From NCBI GenBank assembly GCA_034435615.1, contig DAOTWZ010000047.1, positions 1 to 19,398 on the forward strand: a stretch of DNA of 19,398 nucleotides, written 5' to 3'. The position numbers and the translations under genes are program-made. Shown in pieces: positions 15,043 to 19,398 of the stretch. This DNA is from H17-190 sp034435615 (GTDB lineage: Bacteria; Chloroflexota; Dehalococcoidia; SM23-28-2; HRBIN24). The notes below the pieces were generated by a model. It ran no database searches, was not told the origin of the DNA, and was given only the letters and a program-made list of their open reading frames with translations. The first letter of the stretch is position 1, and every line of letters begins with the position of its first letter.

Positions 15043-15999
15043 TCACGGACAGCCTGGTGGCGTCGGCAAGGTGCCGCAGTCCACCCGCACGTCGGTGGGC
15101 AGCACCAGCTCCTGGCCGGCGCCACGGAAGAAGCTGCCGATGATAGTAAGAGTCAGGTAGGAGGCCATGGCGCCCGTGAACATGATGATCATGACGTCCC
15201 GGGTAGTCCTCACCCAGCCGAAGCGGAAGAGGACGTAGATGATGAGGAGCGCCAGGCCAACGATGAGCACCAGCGGTATCACCTGCTCCACGATGACCGC
15301 CGCCACGTTGATGTTGAAGTCGCCCCACAGGTGGAGGTTCTTGAAACGGAGCTCGCTCAGGCCGCCGAACTTGGGCAGGGGGAAGCTCCAGTCCTGGGGC
15401 CAGTCCAGGTTGCCGATGCTGAAGCGCAGCCGTGTCTGGAGCTCACGGGCGCCGCCCAGGCCCTCCTCGCCGCCGATGAGACAGGGCGGCCAGTGGTGGG
15501 CCTCCGCCTCGTTGCAACTGGGGATGAAGCGGGTGAGCCTCTCGAACTTGGCGGCGTCGAAGAGCACCAGCAGCCAGGTCACGGCCATGGAGTAGAAGGC
15601 CGTGATCGTCGTCAGCCGCACCGAGTACTTGGTGCCGAACCAGACCCCCTGGCCCTCGTTGCTGCGGTCCACATAGGGGATGATGGCCAAGAAGAGGAGG
15701 AAGATGCCCGGCAGGAGGACGCCCGCCCAGGCTTTGTCCATGTGCAGCAGCAGCTCCTGCAGGTTCAGGAAGTACCAGGGCGCCTTGGACGGGTTGGGCG
15801 TGATGTTGGGGTTGGCTTCGTTCAGCAAGGGGGCGTTGATGAAGACCGAGAGTATCAGGAAGGTGGTCAGGAAGAGGACGGCCGATATGAACTCGGGGAA
15901 GAGGAGGTCGGGCCAGACCAGCAGCTCCTCCTCCCGCTCCCGTCGGGGCCGGACGCGGGCGGCGGGCCGCGGCGCCGGTCTTCTGGTCTCTACGGCCAT
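15043..15999 (-). CDS. Cytochrome b C-terminal half (subunit IV-like), enlarged
   Basis: Supplies the second half of the quinol-oxidising site. A subunit IV core has three helices (about 38-57, 92-110, 129-148) and the Qo motif APWYFLNLQELL (73-84) where classical proteins have PEWY. It has 318 residues, about twice a chloroplast subunit IV. After helix 3 comes an 80-residue loop (149-231) with Cys162, His168-His169 and Cys173. Two further helices follow (about 232-258 and 268-290), then FFRGAGQELVLP and a tail with Cys308 and Cys317. By the usual topology the loop and tail face outside. No CxxCH is present, so no extra heme c. ATG 15999 has AGGAGG and GGTGAGAGG upstream; 24 bp separate it from the b6-like gene. 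Confidence 0.92.
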   Translation of the reverse strand: MAVETRRPAPRPAARVRPRREREEELLVWPDLLFPEFISAVLFLTTFLILSVFINAPLLNEANPNITPNPSKAPWYFLNLQELLLHMDKAWAGVLLPGIFLLFLAIIPYVDRSNEGQGVWFGTKYSVRLTTITAFYSMAVTWLLVLFDAAKFERLTRFIPSCNEAEAHHWPPCLIGGEEGLGGARELQTRLRFSIGNLDWPQDWSFPLPKFGGLSELRFKNLHLWGDFNINVAAVIVEQVIPLVLIVGLALLIIYVLFRFGWVRTTRDVMIIMFTGAMASYLTLTIIGSFFRGAGQELVLPTDVRVDCGTLPTPPGCP

Positions 16000-16023
16000 C
16001 CTCTCACCTTCCTCCTGGCCCTT

Positions 16024-16803
16024 CTACAGGGGCCGGGCCATGCCCCCGTCCCGGCGGATGCGCCAGAAATGCACCGCCATCATGATGGCGGAGATGAGGG
16101 GAAGGCCCAGCACGTGCAGGGTGTAGAAGCGGATCAGGGCGTTCTGGCCGATCTCGAAGCCACCGAAGAGCACCTGCTGCACCTCGTCGCCCAGGTAAGG
16201 CGTGGAGCCGCCGATGCCGTGGCCCACGGTGATGGCCCAGATGGCGAGCTGGTCCCAGGGCAGCAGGTAGCCGGTGAAGCTCATGAGCAGCGTCAGGAAA
16301 AGGAGGGTCACCCCCACCACCCAGTTGAACTCCCGGGGTGGCTTGTAGGCGCCCGTGTAGAAGACCCGCATCATGTGCAGGAAGACCAGGATCACCATGG
16401 CGTGGGCGCCCCAGCGGTGCAGGTTCCGCATCAGCAGCCCGAAGCGCACATTGGTCTCCAGGGCCGCTATGTCCATCCAGGCGCGGTTGACGTCCGGCAC
16501 GTAGTAGAACATGAGGAGGACGCCCGTCACCGTCAGCAGGATGAACATGAAGAAGGTGAGGCCGCCCAGACAGTAGGTGTGGGTGATCTTCACATGGGTG
16601 CGATGGATGCGCGTCGGGTGGAGGTGGAGGAAGACGTTGGTGGCCACCACCAGCATCTGGTTGCGGGGAGTGTTGGGATAGCCGGAGCGGAAGATGGAGC
16701 GCCAGATGTAGTTATGGAAGAGCCGGTCATAGAGGCGGTCCGCCAGGATGTGCAGCCGTTCCTGCCACGTTCTTGGCTTCCCAGGCTCCTCGGTGACAGC
16801 CAT
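16024..16803 (-). CDS. Cytochrome b N-terminal half, b6-type
   Basis: Four-helix heme b subunit of the quinol:cytochrome c oxidoreductase, 259 residues. The heme histidines are His129 and His143 on one helix and His230 and His245 on another. The second pair is 15 apart, the b6 pattern, not 14 as in mitochondrial cytochrome b. THTYCLGGLT (74-83) carries Cys78 at the place where cytochrome b6 binds the additional heme c(i) covalently. TGYLLPWDQLA (177-187) is the conserved Qo helix region. The N-terminus (HNYIWRSIFRSGYPNTPRNQ) is longer than in chloroplast b6. ATG 16803 has GGGGAGG 7 nt upstream, and the gene lies 20 bp behind a 42-residue membrane protein. Confidence 0.95.
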   Translation of the reverse strand: MAVTEEPGKPRTWQERLHILADRLYDRLFHNYIWRSIFRSGYPNTPRNQMLVVATNVFLHLHPTRIHRTHVKITHTYCLGGLTFFMFILLTVTGVLLMFYYVPDVNRAWMDIAALETNVRFGLLMRNLHRWGAHAMVILVFLHMMRVFYTGAYKPPREFNWVVGVTLLFLTLLMSFTGYLLPWDQLAIWAITVGHGIGGSTPYLGDEVQQVLFGGFEIGQNALIRFYTLHVLGLPLISAIMMAVHFWRIRRDGGMARPL

Positions 16804-16823
16804 CGAGCGTCCTCCCCTTCAGC

Positions 16824-16952
16824 TCAGCGCTCCCACCACTTGCCCAGCAGGGTCAGTATGGTGAGGGAACCGACGATAGTCGAGAAGACTGCCAGGAACT
16901 CGAACCCCTCCGGCACATGCCGCAGGATGATATCCAGGAGAGGCAACATCAT
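16824..16952 (-). CDS. Small single-helix membrane protein (42 aa) leading the bc operon
   Basis: A short reading frame in the gap between the glycosyltransferase and cytochrome b. It starts with a double ATG (16952 and 16949) and stops at TGA 16824-16826, immediately before the ribosome site of the b6-like gene. The 42 residues begin MMLPLLDIILRH, then have one hydrophobic segment (about 18-37, FEFLAVFSTIVGSLTILTLL) and end GKWWER, with the positive and aromatic residues expected at a membrane edge. A candidate promoter (16988-17016) lies ahead. The ribosome site is weak (GAG 5 nt before the first ATG). By position it could be a small bc-complex subunit comparable in size to PetL/PetG/PetN, but I recognise no homology. 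Confidence 0.65.
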   Translation of the reverse strand: MMLPLLDIILRHVPEGFEFLAVFSTIVGSLTILTLLGKWWER

Positions 16953-16987
16953 CTCAGCTCGACTTTGTGACGGCGTTTGCAAGGGAA

Positions 16988-17016
16988 ACGCTAGCACCGG
17001 CGGGGGGCTGTGTCAA
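16988..17016 (-). promoter_or_regulatory. Candidate promoter of the bc operon
   Basis: On the minus strand: perfect TTGACA (17011-17016), 17 nt, TAGCGT (16988-16993), with TGC directly before the -10 (extended -10). The -10 itself matches in 3 of 6 positions. The -35 overlaps the stop of the glycosyltransferase gene. Initiation near 16981 would give a leader of about 28 nt to ATG 16952. Confidence 0.5.
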
Positions 17017-17759
17017 GCACCCCCGGGGCCGCCGGCGCGCTCGAGTTGTCGCCAGGGGCGTTGGCGCAGCAGGCGCAGCACCCCCCGCAGGTCCTCCAGC
17101 ACCGTCCCCAGCACCCGCACCGTGCTGCCCGGGTCCTCCTGCCAGCGCACCGGCACCTCGGCGATGCGGTAGCCCGCCTTCTCGGCCAGCACCAGCAGCT
17201 CCGTATCGAAGAACCAGTTGTCGTTGCGGATGAGGGGCAGCAGCCGCTGCACCACTGGCCGGCGCCCCGCCTTGAAGCCGCACTGGGCGTCGTGGAAGCG
17301 GACGCGCAGGAGGAGCTTGAGGAGAACCATATAGCCCCGGGAGAGCACCTCCCGGCGCAGGGAGCGCCGCACCTGCGCGCCGCGCACCAGGCGGGAGCCG
17401 GTGGCCAGGTCGTAGCCCTCCTCGGCCACCGCCCGCACCAGGGCGGGGAAGGCGGAGAGGTCCGTGGAGAGGTCCACGTCCATGTAGCTGACGACATCCG
17501 CCCGGGAGTCGCCCCAGGCGGCCTTGAGGGCGCGCCCGCGTCCTTTCCGGGGCAGGCGCAGGTAGGCTACGCCCGGCAGCTCCCGGGCTAGCCGCTGGCC
17601 CACCTCGGGGGTGGCATCGGTGGAGGCGTTATCGGCGATGACGATGCGCCATTCGTAGGGGAAGAGCTCTGAGGAGAGGAAGGAGTGGAGGACGGGCAGG
17701 TTCCGCGGCAGGTCCGCCTCCTCGTTGTAGACGGGGACGACGATGTCCACCCTCGCCAT
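17013..17759 (-). CDS. Family 2 glycosyltransferase, dolichyl-phosphate mannose synthase-like
   Basis: Transfers a sugar from a nucleotide sugar, probably to a polyprenyl phosphate at the membrane. 248 residues from ATG 17759. A GTG three codons upstream is also possible, but GGTGG sits well for the ATG. Landmarks: VDIVVPVYNEE (4-14), IADNASTDAT (41-50), metal-binding DVD (94-96) in SYMDVDLSTD, QCGFKAG (159-165) and NWFFDTELLVLA (181-192), all of the DPM1/DPG-synthase type. There is no C-terminal membrane domain; it ends in a basic then Gly-rich tail. It lies 25 bp behind purH in the same direction. The acceptor and sugar are unknown. Confidence 0.88.
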   Translation of the reverse strand: MARVDIVVPVYNEEADLPRNLPVLHSFLSSELFPYEWRIVIADNASTDATPEVGQRLARELPGVAYLRLPRKGRGRALKAAWGDSRADVVSYMDVDLSTDLSAFPALVRAVAEEGYDLATGSRLVRGAQVRRSLRREVLSRGYMVLLKLLLRVRFHDAQCGFKAGRRPVVQRLLPLIRNDNWFFDTELLVLAEKAGYRIAEVPVRWQEDPGSTVRVLGTVLEDLRGVLRLLRQRPWRQLERAGGPGGA

Positions 17760-17784
17760 CTCCACCACCCGGCCAGGGGCGGGC

Positions 17785-19329
17785 CTAGTGTCGGAAGTGT
17801 CGCACCCCGGTGAAGACCATGGCGATGCCGCGGGCGTCGGCAGCGGCGATGACCTCTTGGTCCCGCACAGAGCCCCCCGGCTGGATGATGGCGCTTATGC
17901 CGGCCTCCGCTGCCAGCTCTACCGAGTCCGGGAAGGGGAAGAAGGCGTCCGAGGCGAGCACCGCCCCTCGAGCCCGCTCCCCCGCCCCCTCCAGGGCCAG
18001 GGCTACACTGGTGACCCGGTTGGGCTGGCCCGCCCCCACGCCCCACAGCACCCGCTCCCTGGCCACCACGATAGCGTTGGACTTGACGTGCTTGCAGGCC
18101 TTCCAGGCGAAGCGTAAGTCCTGAACCTCATCCTCGGTGGGGGCGCGACGGGTCACCACCTGCAATCGTATCTCGTCGTCCGGGTAGCGGTCAGGCTCCT
18201 GCACCAGCAGCCCCCCCGCCACGTGGCGGTAGGTCAGGGGGTCGGCCGCCCCTGCCGGGGCCTCCAGGATGCGCAGGTTGGGGCTCTTGCGCAGCAGCTC
18301 CAGCGCCCCTTCCTCATACCCCGGGGCGACGATGACCTCCAGGAAGAGGCGCTGGCCGCTGGTGGGGTGCTTGGCCTCGCGGATGGCCCGGGCCAGGCCC
18401 ACGTCCACCGGCCGGTTCACCGCCACTATCCCCCCGAAGGCGGAGATGGGGTCGCCCTCGAAGGCCAGGCGGAACGCCTCCGCCAGCTCCTCCCGGCAGG
18501 CCAGGCCGCAGGGATTGGCGTGCTTGATGATGGCCACCGCCGGCGCGGCGAACTCGTTCACCACCGCCCAGGCGGCGTCGGCGTCCATGATGTTGTTGTA
18601 GGAGAGTTCCCGGCCGTGGAGCTGGCGAGCGGCGACGATGCCGCCCCCCTGCCCCAGCCGCTCCTCCCGGTAGAGGGCAGCCCGCTGGTGGGGGTTCTCG
18701 CCATAGCGCAGCTCCAGGGCCTTGCGCAGGGCCACGGTGAGCTGCTCCGGGAAGCGCTCCTCCCCCCGCAGGTACTGGGCGATGGCGGTGTCGTAGGCGG
18801 CCACGTGCTGGAAGGCCTTGGCGGCCAGCCGCCGCCGCACCTCCAGAGGGACCTCGCCCATGGCCAGGAGGTCCAGCACCGGCTCGTAGTCCTCGGGGTC
18901 CACCAGGACCAGCACGTGGGGGAAGTTCTTGGCAGCGGCCCGCAGGAGGGTGGGGCCGCCGATGTCTATCTGCTCCAGCGCCTCCTCCAGGGTGACGCCG
19001 GGCCGGGAGGCCGTCTCCACGAAGGGGTAGAGGTTAACGCAGACCAGGTCTATGGGTGGTATCTCGTTGCGGGCCAGCTCCTCCATGTGCTGGGGAAGGT
19101 CGCGGCGGGCCAGGATGCCGCCGTGGACCACCGGATGGAGGGTCTTGACGCGGCCGTCCAGGATCTCCGGAAAGCCGGTGAGCGAGGAGATGGAGCGGAC
19201 GGGGAGGCCGGTCTCGGCCAGGTGGCGCTGGGTGCCGCCGGTGGAGTAGATATCGAACCCCAGCTCGGCCAGCCCCAGCGCCAGCCCCTTCACCCCCCGC
19301 TTATCAGAAACAGATATGAGAGCGATCAT
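17785..19329 (-). CDS. purH: Bifunctional AICAR transformylase / IMP cyclohydrolase
   Basis: Catalyses the last two steps of IMP synthesis: formylation of AICAR using 10-formyl-tetrahydrofolate, then ring closure. It is full length at 514 residues. The N-terminal IMP cyclohydrolase domain (about 1-200) shows SVSDKRG (6-12), STGGT (29-33), EILDGRVKTLHPVVHGG (55-71) and NLYPF (99-103). The C-terminal transformylase domain has RYGENPHQ (209-216), the catalytic IIKHANPCG with Lys269-His270, and SAFGGIVAVNRP. The start ATG 19329 overlaps the upstream gene stop as ATGA, indicating translational coupling. No frameshift is seen. Confidence 0.98.
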   Translation of the reverse strand: MIALISVSDKRGVKGLALGLAELGFDIYSTGGTQRHLAETGLPVRSISSLTGFPEILDGRVKTLHPVVHGGILARRDLPQHMEELARNEIPPIDLVCVNLYPFVETASRPGVTLEEALEQIDIGGPTLLRAAAKNFPHVLVLVDPEDYEPVLDLLAMGEVPLEVRRRLAAKAFQHVAAYDTAIAQYLRGEERFPEQLTVALRKALELRYGENPHQRAALYREERLGQGGGIVAARQLHGRELSYNNIMDADAAWAVVNEFAAPAVAIIKHANPCGLACREELAEAFRLAFEGDPISAFGGIVAVNRPVDVGLARAIREAKHPTSGQRLFLEVIVAPGYEEGALELLRKSPNLRILEAPAGAADPLTYRHVAGGLLVQEPDRYPDDEIRLQVVTRRAPTEDEVQDLRFAWKACKHVKSNAIVVARERVLWGVGAGQPNRVTSVALALEGAGERARGAVLASDAFFPFPDSVELAAEAGISAIIQPGGSVRDQEVIAAADARGIAMVFTGVRHFRH

Positions 19330-19398
19330 GAGGCTAATGTCTTCCAGACGTGATCCTTGAATTCCTGCCCCACTTGTCTATATAGCTCAAGCACCTCC
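19326..19398 (-). CDS. C-terminal end of an unidentified gene upstream of purH (partial)
   Basis: The minus frame is open from the right edge for 23 codons, reading EVLELYRQVGQ then EFKDHVWKTLAS, and stops at TGA 19326-19328. The ATGA overlap with purH and the charged amphipathic helix-like composition make a real gene end very likely. The lower GC here compared with its neighbours fits ordinary codon use in such a tail. I do not recognise the family. Its position suggests a purine or one-carbon gene, which is only inference. Confidence 0.6.
   Translation of the reverse strand, partial: EVLELYRQVGQEFKDHVWKTLAS

Noticed and set aside
15331..17172. Open plus-strand frame of 613 codons opposite the cytochrome b genes
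   Set aside because: It is antisense to both cytochrome b halves, is rich in Asp/Gly/His/Gln, has no recognisable domain, and runs through a promoter region.

Overview
The window is very GC-rich and densely packed, with short gaps and almost entirely housekeeping and energy genes of an aerobic-type bacterium. Clues to the host are a SUF system built on SufU (not SufE), a b6-type split cytochrome b with a Rieske protein, a NuoB subunit and a desulforedoxin pair. Together they suggest a high-GC Gram-positive-like or Chloroflexota-like lineage. That placement is inference and cannot be fixed from the sequence alone. No rRNA, tRNA, CRISPR array, insertion sequence or prophage gene was seen.

Left part (1-3153, minus strand): NuoB (complex I) lies 17 bp behind a NifS/IscS-type cysteine desulfurase. 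Further upstream are two tandem paralogous PaaI-like hotdog thioesterases. Middle left (3200-8710, plus strand): a complete SUF iron-sulfur assembly operon, sufB-sufC-sufD-sufS-sufU, preceded by a short AT-rich leader with nested palindromes that looks like an operator. An MFS transporter with its own perfect TATAAT box follows and runs convergently into the next block.

Middle right (10095-12362, minus strand): a metallo-beta-lactamase-fold hydrolase and glycerol-3-phosphate dehydrogenase (gpsA) are coupled by an ATGA overlap. Ahead of them are two tiny GTG-started desulforedoxin-like proteins of 39 and 47 residues, behind a near-consensus promoter. Such genes are easily missed by gene finders.

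Right part (12371-19398, minus strand): a quinol:cytochrome c oxidoreductase operon in the order small one-helix protein, b6-like cytochrome b, enlarged subunit IV, Rieske protein, membrane-anchored cytochrome c fused to a cupredoxin, and a separate cupredoxin lipoprotein. The b6-like subunit has the cysteine that in b6f-type complexes binds the extra heme c(i), and the 15-residue histidine step of cytochrome b6. Upstream are a dolichol-phosphate-mannose-synthase-like glycosyltransferase, purH, and the last 23 codons of an unknown gene overlapping purH by ATGA.

Metabolically the window joins Fe-S cluster supply (two cysteine desulfurases and SUF) to Fe-S and heme users (NuoB, Rieske, bc complex). 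The least ordinary items are the three-part cytochrome c/beta-repeat/cupredoxin protein, the enlarged subunit IV, the 42-residue membrane protein leading the operon, and the desulforedoxin pair.
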